From Chryseobacterium indicum (GTDB lineage: Bacteria > Bacteroidota > Bacteroidia > Flavobacteriales > Weeksellaceae), in assembly GCF_021504595.1 (NCBI RefSeq), contig NZ_JACSGT010000001.1, forward strand, positions 682,001-746,000: 64,000 bases of DNA. The letters run 5' to 3'. Position 1 is the first letter of the stretch, and every line of letters starts with the position of its first letter. The notes under the pieces are model-generated. The model was not told where the DNA came from, did not search any database, and worked only from the letters and a program-made list of their open reading frames with translations. Of this stretch, positions 17,458-25,524 are shown one piece after another. The translations under genes were made by a program, and so were the position numbers.

Positions 17458-18460
17458 TTATAATTCGAAAGATTGCAGACCCAAGGCCAATCCTATTGGA
17501 TAGCTGATGTCCTGCCATCTATATTTTTCGTACATTTCATTAGGACGTTCATCTATTTTTAGACGTGCGACAATAATACTTTTTGTATCAACATCTAAAT
17601 TTTCCAGAAAATGTTCATAAATAATGTCATTTGCTATGAGAATAATATTATCAGATTGTTTAAAACGATCGATATTTTCCATTACCTCAAAAGCCACTAA
17701 CTTCTTAGTATGATTGATGAAAATATTTGTTGAAGGCTCACTTATTTCAAAATTATCGTCATCATCTTTGATTATTATGTGGTCTTCAAATGTGGTCTTC
17801 AAGACCGTGATGTTTACTGATATATACATAGCAGTTGATATTTGTATCCTCTGCATTAAAATTATCATCAAATCTATTGAACCGTAAAATTATCTTATCT
17901 ACCAAGTCTTTAAGTGTGATTTCCTCGAATTTTCGATTCCAGATTTCCGTGTATATTTTCTTAGTCTCTTTTAATGCTTCTTCGAGAAATATTCCATCAA
18001 TAATAATTGTAGTATATTTTTTCCTTTTTAACTCATCAAATATGCCATTTATTCTAAGTGCTTTTTTTTGATCAAAACTGTATTTTTCCTTTAGAGATTG
18101 GATCTTTGATTGTGTAACACTTAATGTATATTCTGAATCTTTTTCTCTAAAAATATGAAAATCATCAGCAAAAAAACAAAAAAGATTTTCATTTTTCTGC
18201 TCGTCAATTAAATAAATGAAAAGCACAAAATTCTTGGTGACATATTTCTTTGGAACCCTTACATTCGTATTTTTTTTAATTTCTCTTGATTTACTTTGTA
18301 TTGTTATAAAATGTAATTTACTGCTGTCTATTTTTTGTGTAACCATAAAATCAGCTCCGTCTTTATCATATGATAATTCAGAATGTATTTCGAAATCATA
18401 CTTTAACAGCCGGGATTTTATATAATGCTCACCTAACATCTCTTTTGGCTTGTTATCCAT
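17458..18460 (-). pseudogene. PD-(D/E)XK-like (DUF4365/Mrr-like) protein split by a 13-nt duplication
   Basis: This predicted nuclease-fold protein would be about 330 aa. The N-terminal part reads MLGEHYIKSRLLKYDFE, DKDGADFMV and FITIQSKSR, which give the Glu, Asp and Q-x-K of a Mrr/DUF4365-type core. At 17777-17802 a 13-nt unit is tandemly duplicated, which shifts the frame and stops the protein at GLEDHI. Removing one unit restores an uninterrupted reading GLEDHIIIKDDDDNFEIS into the second half (to 17458). The lesion looks recent and could revert by slippage. The gene is part of the operon 20001-16368. Confidence 0.75.
17777..17802. repeat. 13-nt perfect tandem duplication inside nuclease gene
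   Basis: On the plus strand ATGTGGTCTTCAA occurs twice in direct contact (17777-17789 and 17790-17802). The unit is not a multiple of three and is the sole cause of the frame disruption in the surrounding gene. Loss of one copy restores the full reading frame. Confidence 0.9.
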
Positions 18461-18462
18461 CT

Positions 18463-19185
18463 CTATAGCTGTTTTATATATTTATATGTTCCTTGGAAAA
18501 CAATCTCTTTTATTGGTTCTGAAGTGGTTTTTCCACTCCAGTAATCACCAAATTCATCAATTAGATCATCAAATTTGATTTGGTTTTCAACATTATCGAT
18601 AATTGTCATATCTCCTTCAAAATGGCTGATTTCATCAATTATTTCGATTTCATACTTTGTTCCAAATCCATTTAGGTGCTTTTGAATGTGATAGTCACAG
18701 CTTTTGATATCCTTGAAGAAAAAAACTGAAGTTAAACGAGGTGTAGAATCATTGTACAAATTGAGCCTTACAAATTCCAAAATAAATTCCCATAGAATTG
18801 AACCATCGTTAAAATATGGGAATTTGTTTTCTTCATCGAAGCTTTGAATAAAGTAATTAATATAACTTACTAATATCCTTTGGTTCTTATGATTTTCATT
18901 TTTTGTTATTTTATAGATATTAATATATCCTTCATCATCAATGGCTTCATTTAGGATTTTAGTATATAGATTACCTAATGCGTGAATCTGGTGAGTTAAA
19001 GACACAAGAAAATCAACTGATATATTGTTCTTTGTCATCACTTCAAAATATTTATTAAAAAAATGATTATAACTATTGAGATCTAAATTCTGACCCAAAC
19101 TCCGACCGTAGCTTCTATTTTTTGTTTCGTATATTTTATTAAGATTTATATTATTACGTTCGACTCTGTATAGTTTTTTTTGCAT
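18463..19185 (-). CDS. DUF2441-like protein (possible ADP-ribosyltransferase fold)
   Basis: This 240-aa protein starts with KKLYRVERNNINLNKIYETKNRSYGRSLGQ. Its middle and end contain STPRLTSVFFFKDIKSCDYHIQKH and YEIEIIDEISHFEGDMTIIDN, followed by a C-terminal EFGDYWSG segment. The YRV start, the PR.TS.F.F block and the D..ID segment recall DUF2441 proteins, which are thought to share the ADP-ribosyltransferase fold. This is an impression, not an alignment. It is the second gene of a four-gene minus-strand operon (15 nt after the PLD gene, 2 nt before the nuclease gene), so it may be a toxin or effector of that system. Confidence 0.35.
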   Translation of the reverse strand: MQKKLYRVERNNINLNKIYETKNRSYGRSLGQNLDLNSYNHFFNKYFEVMTKNNISVDFLVSLTHQIHALGNLYTKILNEAIDDEGYINIYKITKNENHKNQRILVSYINYFIQSFDEENKFPYFNDGSILWEFILEFVRLNLYNDSTPRLTSVFFFKDIKSCDYHIQKHLNGFGTKYEIEIIDEISHFEGDMTIIDNVENQIKFDDLIDEFGDYWSGKTTSEPIKEIVFQGTYKYIKQL

Positions 19186-19200
19186 TTAAAAGTTCTTTTA

Positions 19201-20001
19201 TTAAAATGTATATCCTAATTTTTTTAGTTTTTCACTGGCTTTTTGTATAGTATCATCATCAAAAAGTCTTCTGTATTTCTCTTTCAGAATAATATTCTCT
19301 ATCGTGAGGTCGAGTCTGTTAATATGAAACATTTTCTGTAACCCTGATTGAATAAGATCTGCACCTTCTCGAACTAATTTTCTGGAAGCGCCAATCGCAC
19401 CATAACGATGCAGAATATCTAAGATTATATTTCTATTTATTTTGGCACCTGCTTTTATGGAAAGTTCTACTGATTCTATTAGCTCTTTTAGCAGTTCATT
19501 TTCTAATCTGCTAAAGTCTCCCTCATTAGATTCAGATTCAATAACTGAAATTTTTTTTAATTTTTCAATTTCGAAATCAATAACAGACTTTTCGTGATTT
19601 CTAAATCTTACTGAGAATTGCTTAATCATCACGCTTTCATCTGTTATTACTATATATTCGTGATTGTAGAATTCAGCGGCGTAAGTCCAGTTGTAAGAAC
19701 CTGTTATCAATGTTTTATTGTCAAATATTGCAAATTTATCGTGTAAGAATCGGCCTGTTTCACTTGACAGGATTTTTATAAATCCATCCTTCCGGATAAA
19801 TTCTGAGAAGTTCAATCTTCTATTGTCATAGTGGTCATTCACTATTATTTTAATAATGCAGCCTGTTTCCGCTTTGTCAATAAGTTTTCCTAAAATTTCC
19901 CAGCTTGTAAACCAGGCAACACATATTAATATTTCCTCTTTAGAATTACTGATTTGCTCGATAATTCTACTTCTGATATCTGAAAAATACGCTTTTGTCA
20001 T
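19201..20001 (-). CDS. Phospholipase D-like nuclease, single HKD motif
   Basis: This 266-aa protein has an N-terminal PLD-family domain. ISNSKEEILICVAWFTS is followed by the catalytic HDKFAIFDNKTLITGSYNWT at about residues 86-105, which supplies His, Lys, Asp and the GS-x-N. One HKD motif implies a dimer. The family includes Nuc-type nucleases and defence-associated PLD proteins. The C-terminal 90 residues are helical with no motif seen. It is the first gene of the minus-strand operon 20001-16368 and so probably sets its expression. A defence role is inferred from association with two nuclease-fold proteins in a mobile-element leading region. Confidence 0.8.
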   Translation of the reverse strand: MTKAYFSDIRSRIIEQISNSKEEILICVAWFTSWEILGKLIDKAETGCIIKIIVNDHYDNRRLNFSEFIRKDGFIKILSSETGRFLHDKFAIFDNKTLITGSYNWTYAAEFYNHEYIVITDESVMIKQFSVRFRNHEKSVIDFEIEKLKKISVIESESNEGDFSRLENELLKELIESVELSIKAGAKINRNIILDILHRYGAIGASRKLVREGADLIQSGLQKMFHINRLDLTIENIILKEKYRRLFDDDTIQKASEKLKKLGYTF

Positions 20002-20182
20002 CTTGCATTTATTTATTCAAACGAAGATTTAGAATCAGGTGAATCTGAAGACCAAATTTTCAAAGTTTTTAGTTTTACCAAATGTATTAATTGTCTTTGA
20101 TTCAGCATAACATTTTGGACTGTACTTCATCTGATTTTAAAAGAAATAATCACTATCCGAAAACGACTGCCGTTCTCTAATT

Positions 20183-20306
20183 GCAAAATTAGAAAGCCTC
20201 TTTAAGCTCAAAAAATCTTTTTGGGTTTCTCAAAAATTTTATCCGTTTGCGGAAATAATTTCCCAGACACTCCTGAATCCTGCGGACAAAAAAATTTCAA
20301 GCCTAC
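20183..20306 (+). promoter_or_regulatory. Conserved hairpin leader, copy B (upstream of DUF6876 gene)
   Basis: This is the second copy of the leader: TTGCAAAATTAGAA, CTCAAAAAATCTTTTTGGGTTTCT, then an inner hairpin TCCG (20243-20246) / CGGA (20251-20254) extended by A/T pairs. CAGACACTCCTGAATCCT and CGGACAAAAAAATTTCAAGCCT follow. The flanks match copy A but the inner stem has a different sequence with pairing preserved. CGGTTTTGG follows at about 20324. It lies about 105 nt upstream of the DUF6876 start and about 180 nt from the first gene of the divergent PLD operon. Confidence 0.75.
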
Positions 20307-20411
20307 ATTGATACTTCAATTTCGGTTTTGGCTGAAATAGGATTTCTATCGGTATTGAGCAAAGAAAAACGAACGTCGTTTCGAATAATTATTAACTCAA
20401 AATCAAGAATT

Positions 20412-20772
20412 ATGAAAAATCCAAAAACGTCCGCGAACGATTTTTACAACCAGTTCACAGGAACTGAACATTATTATTCCTACATACTCGGAATAGTATT
20501 AACTGATGGAGTAAAATCAGTAGCAGATGAAGAGCAGTGTTATTGGTTTTTAGACTGCATTGCATCGTATCAAACTTCACAAAAGTTTTTAGATGAAGAA
20601 ATTTCAAGTATGGAAAATTAATCGAGTCCAAGATGAGAAATTTAATCTTTCAGCATCCGACGGTAATGAAAATCAACTAATGTCTGTAGAAATTCCATTT
20701 TCAGATTTCTTTTTCGAAGAGTTTACGATCTGGAAAGAAGGTAATGTTTTACTACTTCCGAGTGAACATTAA
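20412..20772 (+). pseudogene. DUF6876 family protein, frameshifted
   Basis: This is a small mobile-element protein. The N-terminal half from the ATG at 20412 reads DFYNQFTGTEHYYSYILG and LTDGVKSVADEEQCYWFLDC, typical of the DUF6876 family. Near 20600-20606 the frame shifts: the original protein should continue FQVWKINRVQDEKFNLS through DGNENQLMSVEIPFSDF to GNVLLLPSEH and stop at 20772. In the first frame it ends early at 20621 with EISSMEN. The function of the family is unknown. It follows leader copy B and lies in the same strand and block as ssb and ardC. Confidence 0.75.
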
Positions 20773-20841
20773 CTTATTGATAAACCTCACGATGTATAGG
20801 TAATCGTTTTAACACATTCTAATTTAATACTTATTATTTCT

Positions 20842-21265
20842 ATGGGAACTTACTCAATTATATATTTAAAAGATTCTCAGTCAACAGATGAGGTTAATAC
20901 ATTTTTAAAAGAAAAATTTAGTCTTGAATATGAAAGCTTTAAAGGTGTTGATTATGGCGTCTTCTTCTGTCAAGCAATATTCGAGGAAGAACTTAGATTT
21001 TTAAATGAAGATGAAGAGGGTAAAGTGATACTTAGCCATTTTGAACGACCTCTTTCAAAAGAAACATACTCAACTATTATTTGGAGCTGGGAATTGCTTT
21101 GGCGATATTGGCAGTATCTGTATAAAAGTTTCAAGTGTTAATGAAAAAGATTTCTATTTTATTCAAGCACTTCAGAAGTTCAAAAAAACTCCCGAATTTG
21201 AAAAGTTTATCGATTTTAGCAGATCACAGAATCTTCATAGGTTACTGTCAATTAGGATCGAATAG
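20842..21265 (+). pseudogene. Hypothetical mobile-element protein, frameshifted
   Basis: I do not recognise the family. From the ATG at 20842 the reading is MGTYSIIYLKDSQSTDEVN, FKGVDYGVFFCQAIFEEEL and ERPLSKETYSTII. A one-base loss in the TTT near 21079-21083 then breaks it. The second frame continues FGAGNCFGDIGSICIKVSS and ends at 21265 (NLHRLLSIRIE). Together they form a smooth protein of about 141 aa. The first frame alone gives a 99-aa protein with an unlikely Trp-rich tail. Located between the DUF6876 and ArdC genes of the leading region, it is another broken element gene. Confidence 0.55.
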
Positions 21266-21316
21266 ATTTATATTTTAATTAAAATATTGATATACTGGCT
21301 GTTTTCTGTTTACTAA

Positions 21317-21433
21317 TGCGAAATTAGAAATCCTTTCTCCAATCAAAAAAAATTTTTTGGGTTTCTACATTTTAAGCACAGCTTAAATTGCAGATACTCC
21401 TTAATTCTTCGAACAAAAAGATTTCATAGCCTT
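21317..21433 (+). promoter_or_regulatory. Conserved hairpin leader, copy C (upstream of ardC)
   Basis: This is the third copy: TGCGAAATTAGAAATCC, TCAAAAAAAATTTTTTGGG, an inner hairpin TTTAAGC (21371-21377) / GCTTAAA (21381-21387) with an ACA loop, then CAGATACTCCTTAATTCTTCG and AACAAAAAGATTTCATAGCCTT. CCGGTTTTG follows at about 21452. The inner stem differs in sequence from copies A and B but pairs perfectly. The ardC start codon lies about 100 nt downstream. Confidence 0.75.
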
Positions 21434-21530
21434 CATTACATTTTTCCATTCCGGTTTTGTTGAATGAACGATTTCTCTTGGTAATGCATATAAAACAATA
21501 GAAACAGTCAGAATATTAAAATCAAGTATT

Positions 21531-22487
21531 ATGAAAACATTTAATAAAAAAAGTAAGTCAACCGAATTGTCGAAATCATCAAGTCAAGATAAATTCATTT
21601 CTAAAATTATTGAAAATCTTGATAAAGTTAATCCTCAGGATTGGGAACACTACGCAAATGTTCAATTTCAAATGCCGAAAAATCTCTTTAGTAACAAATA
21701 CTATCAAGGTTTTAATACAGTAGCTCTTTTTGTTGATACAATTGTTAATAAATTCCATACATCCAACTATGCAACTTTTAATTCTATCTCTAAAGCTGGC
21801 GGAAAATTGAAAAAGGGAGCAAAAGGTACTGTGATTGAATTTTTCAGTTTCATCTACAAACATAAAATTTCAGGTAAAATATATACTAAAGAATAAGTAT
21901 TGGAAATGTCAGCGAATGATAGAGAAGATATAAATAAAATCAGCTGTCTTAAAAATTATACTGTCTTTAATGCTGAATTCATAGAGAATATATCAGATTT
22001 AGATATTAATATTCTTATTGAAGAAGAATACCAAGAGTTAAATTTTCAGGATCAAATTAATTGTGAAGACTTTATCAATTTCATAATTAATGCTGGTAAT
22101 TTGAAGATTATAAACAGAATCTCAAGTACTGCTTACTACACACCATCAACAGACACCATTACAATTCCTGAAAAGAAGTATTTTACTTCTGAAAATAAAT
22201 ATTACTCAACTTTATTTCACGAAATTATCCACTGGACAGGGCACGAAAGTAGATTACAGCGAGAATTAAAAGGTCATTCTGATTTGACTAGTTATTCATT
22301 TGAAGAGCTGATTGCAGAAATGGGCAGTATGCTTATCTGTCTGCAGTTTGGAATTACCAACGAGTTTATCAATTCGATAAGATATCTAAAAAGCTGGTCT
22401 GTAAAAAATGAAACTAAACGTGAAGAGAATATTAAGAAAGCTTTTGCATCTTCTAAAAAGGCTAAGAAATTTCTTGAACAACTGTGA
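21531..22487 (+). pseudogene. ardC: ArdC-like antirestriction protein with in-frame stop
   Basis: ArdC binds ssDNA and protects incoming conjugative DNA from restriction. The N-terminal ssDNA-binding domain (residues about 1-120: QDWEHYANVQFQMPKN, YQGFNTVALF, FNSISKAGGKLKKGAKGT) is followed in the same frame by a TAA at 21894-21896. The C-terminal zincin domain then reads on, with HEIIHWTGHESRL near residue 230 and EELIAEMGSML. Only one codon separates two otherwise complete domains, so it is either a nonsense mutant or two separately expressed products. The second half has a TTG (21900) and an ATG (21906) that could restart translation. Leader copy C precedes it. Confidence 0.8.
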
Positions 22488-22495
22488 AAAATAAT

Positions 22496-22522
22496 AAGGC
22501 TGCCTTTTGGCAGCCTTTTCTA
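22496..22522 (+). terminator. Rho-independent terminator after ardC
   Basis: The 7-bp GC-rich stem GGCTGCC / GGCAGCC has a TTTT loop and a TTTTC tail. It starts 9 nt after the ArdC reading frame. The stem could also serve the minus-strand small gene that converges here. Confidence 0.9.
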
Positions 22523-22528
22523 TTATCG

Positions 22529-22726
22529 TCAAGAATTATTATTCAATATTTCCATCAAGATTCTTTTTAAAGGACTCTTAAAGACATTCCAGCCAACGAC
22601 GATAATAACTAAAGTTAGTGATAGTTTTCTTGCATTATTATTGTCAGTGGTATTACCTATGAACGCAAACAGAAATATGTAAAACGCCATAGCTCCGTAC
22701 ACCTCAAATTTTATTATTCTTTTCAT
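22529..22726 (-). CDS. Small membrane protein
   Basis: This is a predicted 65-aa inner-membrane protein with two hydrophobic helices (about residues 9-25 and 36-50) and a basic loop and tail (FKSPLKRILMEIL). I do not recognise a family. It converges on ardC, sharing the intergenic terminator, and starts with an ATG after an A/T-rich leader. Small two-helix proteins of this kind are frequent in Bacteroidetes mobile regions. Its existence is supported mainly by composition and by filling the gap between the terminator and the next promoter. Confidence 0.45.
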   Translation of the reverse strand: MKRIIKFEVYGAMAFYIFLFAFIGNTTDNNNARKLSLTLVIIVVGWNVFKSPLKRILMEILNNNS

Positions 22727-22819
22727 TATTAATTCTGATTAATAAGAATATGTAAATATAAAAATATTTTTGAAATAATAGGTAAAATATTTTTAATTTT
22801 TTTGATAGGTAAAAAATAG

Positions 22820-22827
22820 TATATTTG
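22820..22827 (+). promoter_or_regulatory. Candidate Bacteroidetes -7 box (TATATTTG)
   Basis: TATATTTG fits the TAnnTTTG -7 consensus of Bacteroidetes. A TTTG lies 15 nt upstream (22801-22804), slightly close for a -33 element. It would give a short leader for the gene starting at 22849. Confidence 0.5.
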
Positions 22828-22848
22828 TTTTATTCTGATAACAATGAA

Positions 22849-23325
22849 ATGGAAGAGAGTACAAATCATAATTTATTTACTGACATTGCAAGGAGGAACT
22901 TTCTGATAAAACAGTTCTTTAAGACTAACGATGTTGCGATCGATTTACTTGGTGATATTAACAATCCCCTAATCGTAACTGAGGATAATATCGTATTAAG
23001 CTGCTACGTGAATAATTTTAATCTTATTTTCAAAGATGATTCTTTTGACGGAAATGAGTCTTTTACTATTAAGCTGAAAAATGATCCAGCGGTTGTGAAA
23101 GATAAATTAGTTGCCTGGATAAATTATGCCTCACATCGTAAGATTTATATTTTTACGTCAGATGAAGGATTATATTATTCCAAATTTATAAGGATTTATA
23201 ATGGGAAATTACCGCTTTTCAGCCCTTCTAAAGAATTGGCATATTATGTTTTCCAACGGCAGAAAGCCGTTGAAATGGTTCAGAAACTAAAAAAAGACAA
23301 AATAAAACTGTCTATTGTGCTTTAA
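22849..23325 (+). CDS. Hypothetical protein
   Basis: This is an unrecognised soluble protein of 158 aa. The ATG at 22849 is preferred over an upstream TTG because it directly follows a good -7 promoter box. The protein has an acidic N-terminus (EESTNHNLFTDIARRNF), a strand-rich middle (NIVLSCYVNNFNLIFKDD; RKIYIFTSDEGLYYSKF) and a basic C-terminal helix (FQRQKAVEMVQKLKKDK). No catalytic motif is visible. It stands alone between the ArdC region and another orphan gene, both in the same direction. Confidence 0.5.
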   Translation: MEESTNHNLFTDIARRNFLIKQFFKTNDVAIDLLGDINNPLIVTEDNIVLSCYVNNFNLIFKDDSFDGNESFTIKLKNDPAVVKDKLVAWINYASHRKIYIFTSDEGLYYSKFIRIYNGKLPLFSPSKELAYYVFQRQKAVEMVQKLKKDKIKLSIVL

Positions 23326-23387
23326 AATTTTTGTAGAACCGTGAAAATTTTAATTTACGGTTTTAGTTTTACATTTGTAATAATTTG

Positions 23388-23406
23388 TTGTCGTTTTATA
23401 CGACAA
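23388..23406. promoter_or_regulatory. Palindromic operator candidate
   Basis: TTGTCG and CGACAA form 6-bp arms around a 7-nt spacer, 24 nt before the start of the next gene. A TACATTTG box lies just upstream (about 23371-23378). The position suggests an operator or a leader hairpin. Confidence 0.4.
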
Positions 23407-23429
23407 GTTGGCTAATAAATAAGCATTCT

Positions 23430-23876
23430 ATGTGCGCAAAAAAAGCAACCAAAAACTTATTGGTAAAAACCGATAAGTCTTTAGTGGATAATTTTAAAAT
23501 TTGCAGTTTCACTTACTATAAGGATAACGATTTGTTATCCCTATTTTCCTATAGGCATTATCTATGTCTCACATTACTGAATGTTCAAAAGAGCTTTGAG
23601 GAAAAATATCATAAGGTTATAGCACCTAATGACCAGTATTTAATTTTTTATAAAAAACGTGGAACTAAAATTGATAATACGAAAGAAGAAAGGATACTGG
23701 AAAGTATTAATTTTTTACTTCCACTGAAATATTCAGATCTTTACTACGAGTTGATGCATACTTATTATATCAATGAAAAATCGGATTCGTCAAGTTATTC
23801 TATTTCCGCTTTTTTTGAATTTCTTGTTTTTTTCTTAAGCAATAATTCTTTAGATTTTTTTCCTGTTGAATTGTAA
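23430..23876 (+). CDS. Hypothetical protein
   Basis: This is an unrecognised protein of 148 aa. The ATG at 23430 (MCAKKATKNLLVKTDKSL) is chosen because the longer frame starts inside a palindrome. It is basic at the N-terminus and rich in Tyr and Phe, with a hydrophobic C-terminal stretch (SISAFFEFLVFFLSNN) that might be a membrane or interface helix. There is no known motif. It is followed by an AT-rich gene-free region of about 380 nt with short repeats and then by an IS3 element, so it lies at a rearranged junction. Confidence 0.45.
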   Translation: MCAKKATKNLLVKTDKSLVDNFKICSFTYYKDNDLLSLFSYRHYLCLTLLNVQKSFEEKYHKVIAPNDQYLIFYKKRGTKIDNTKEERILESINFLLPLKYSDLYYELMHTYYINEKSDSSSYSISAFFEFLVFFLSNNSLDFFPVEL

Positions 23877-24260
23877 GATTCAATACTTACATTTTTATAT
23901 AAAGATGTAATTGTGTAACTATATCATTGTATACATATACAATTATTTAAGTGTATAATTATATACTTATATATTTTAATAAAGGTGTAATTACATACTT
24001 ATACATTTTCATAAGTAAGCAATTAAATAATACTGTATTTATTCTACTAAAATATTTTGAAATCATTTAAATGAGTTGGATAAGATAAAATAACTGGGTT
24101 TTTTCTCTGGTGCAAGATGTCCTTTTGGACGTCCATTTTTTCAAAAATGTAAGTCAAAAGAGTATCCTGCCTTCCTGCGAAAGGACTATTATTGTCGGAA
24201 CTCAAATAATTGGATTAACCAATTAGACAGTAATAAGTGTTGAATGTGACTGTAAAATTG
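23877..24260. other. Gene-free stretch with AT-rich repeats and a hairpin
   Basis: No gene is credible here. Three related units starting ATACTTA(T/C)A begin at 23883, 23963 and 23995, the last two 32 nt apart and sharing AAAG(G/A)TGTAATT. A hairpin GATGTCC-TTTT-GGACGTC followed by ATTTTTTC (about 24116-24141) looks like a plus-strand terminator. The missing 3' half of the dnaE-like gene is not found here, which points to a deletion next to the IS3 element. Confidence 0.5.
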
Positions 24261-24326
24261 TGTAAGTCTCCCCGAAGGTTGGACAGAATTATACCCTCAT
24301 TTTGTTTTGTAAAACTATAAAATATT

Positions 24327-25223
24327 TCATTGCGGTGATGTTGGTGTTGAATGATTTTGTTGGAAAGGAGAAAACTCGGAGATGGAATTCTGTTTAGACG
24401 AGTTTTCCTTTTTCAACAAATATTGCATTGGAGAAAGATTCTGTAAACTTTCGTGTGGTCTTTTGTTATTATAATGTTCCACCCATTCCGTGGTAATTTC
24501 TCGTACTTCTACTAAATTGTTGAAAATTCTGGCATCCAAAACTTCGGTGCGGTAGCTACGATTGAATCTCTCAATAAAAGCATTCTGTGTAGGTTTTCCA
24601 GGTTGAATATATCGGATTTCAATCCTATGCCTGTGGCACCAATTTGTGAAAACACTACTCGTAAACTCTGGACCATTATCAGTTCGAATTGCTTTGGGTT
24701 TTCCTCTTTCTTTCACAATCCATTCCAACAAATCCGTCATATGAATCGCTCCGATGGAAAGCCCAATCTCAATCCAAATTGATTCGCGGTTGTAATCATC
24801 AATGATATTCAATGTTCTAAATCTTCTCGAATTGAAAAGCGCATCACTCATAAAATCGATACTCCAAACTTCATTGTAGTTTCTTGGAACTTCCAGATTT
24901 TTTCGTTCTCTCGAAGCCAATCTTCTCTTGCGTTTCCTTAAAAGATTCAATCCTAATTTTTTGTAAATACGATACACTTTCTTGTGATTACAAGAAAAAC
25001 CTTGATTCCTCAGACTATGAAATATTTTCTTGAATCCATAGCTAGGATGTTTCTCTGAAAGTTCATTCAGGCAACCAATGAGTTCTGTGTCTTCCTTTCT
25101 TTGGGGCTGATAATAATAACTGCTCCTTTCCAAATTAAGAGATTTACACGCCTGCCGGATGTTTATCGAATATTCTGACACAAGGTAATTCACAACTTCT
25201 CGTTTCGTAGCAGGCTTTACCAC
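24327..25223 (-). CDS. IS3-family transposase OrfB (integrase core)
   Basis: This is the DDE catalytic half of an IS3-family transposase. WSIDFMSDALFNSRRFR holds the first Asp, AIRTDNGPEFTS the second, and QNAFIERFNRSYRTEVLD the Glu. HNNKRPHESLQNLSPMQYL closes the domain. The frame starts inside the end of orfA. An AAAAAAG heptamer in orfA (CAAAAAAGTGG near 25228-25234) is a classical -1 slippage site, so the active enzyme is the OrfAB fusion. No disruption is seen, so the copy may be functional. Confidence 0.9.
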   Translation of the reverse strand: MVKPATKREVVNYLVSEYSINIRQACKSLNLERSSYYYQPQRKEDTELIGCLNELSEKHPSYGFKKIFHSLRNQGFSCNHKKVYRIYKKLGLNLLRKRKRRLASRERKNLEVPRNYNEVWSIDFMSDALFNSRRFRTLNIIDDYNRESIWIEIGLSIGAIHMTDLLEWIVKERGKPKAIRTDNGPEFTSSVFTNWCHRHRIEIRYIQPGKPTQNAFIERFNRSYRTEVLDARIFNNLVEVREITTEWVEHYNNKRPHESLQNLSPMQYLLKKENSSKQNSISEFSPFQQNHSTPTSPQ

Positions 25224-25486
25224 TTTTTTGACAAAACGTCCTTCAATGCTTCATGTTCCAAGCTCAAATTGGCAAACATCTTCTTCAAACGATTGTTCTC
25301 AGATTCCAGTTCCTTGATTTTCTGTAGTTCTTTGGTAGAAGTTATCCCACCAAATTTCTTTTTCCAATCGTGTAAGGTTTGGTAGTGGAAACCGTATTTT
25401 CGAGACAATTCTCTTGCGGTCTGCCCTGATTCATACTCTTTCAAAATTGCCAAAATTTGGCTGTCTGTAAATTTGCTCGTTCTCAT
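25217..25486 (-). CDS. IS3-family transposase OrfA (HTH and leucine zipper)
   Basis: This 89-aa protein has an HTH (FTDSQILAILKEYESGQTA, RKYGFHYQTLHDWKKKFGG) followed by a coiled-coil (LQKIKELESENNRLKKMFANL), as in IS407-group OrfA proteins. It binds the terminal inverted repeats and, when alone, tends to inhibit transposition. Its last codons (SKKW) overlap the A6G slippage heptamer that leads into OrfB. Confidence 0.9.
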   Translation of the reverse strand: MRTSKFTDSQILAILKEYESGQTARELSRKYGFHYQTLHDWKKKFGGITSTKELQKIKELESENNRLKKMFANLSLEHEALKDVLSKKW

Positions 25487-25524
25487 AGCCTAAAATTAAT
25501 TGTTTTTTCTCGTTAATCTTAGGG

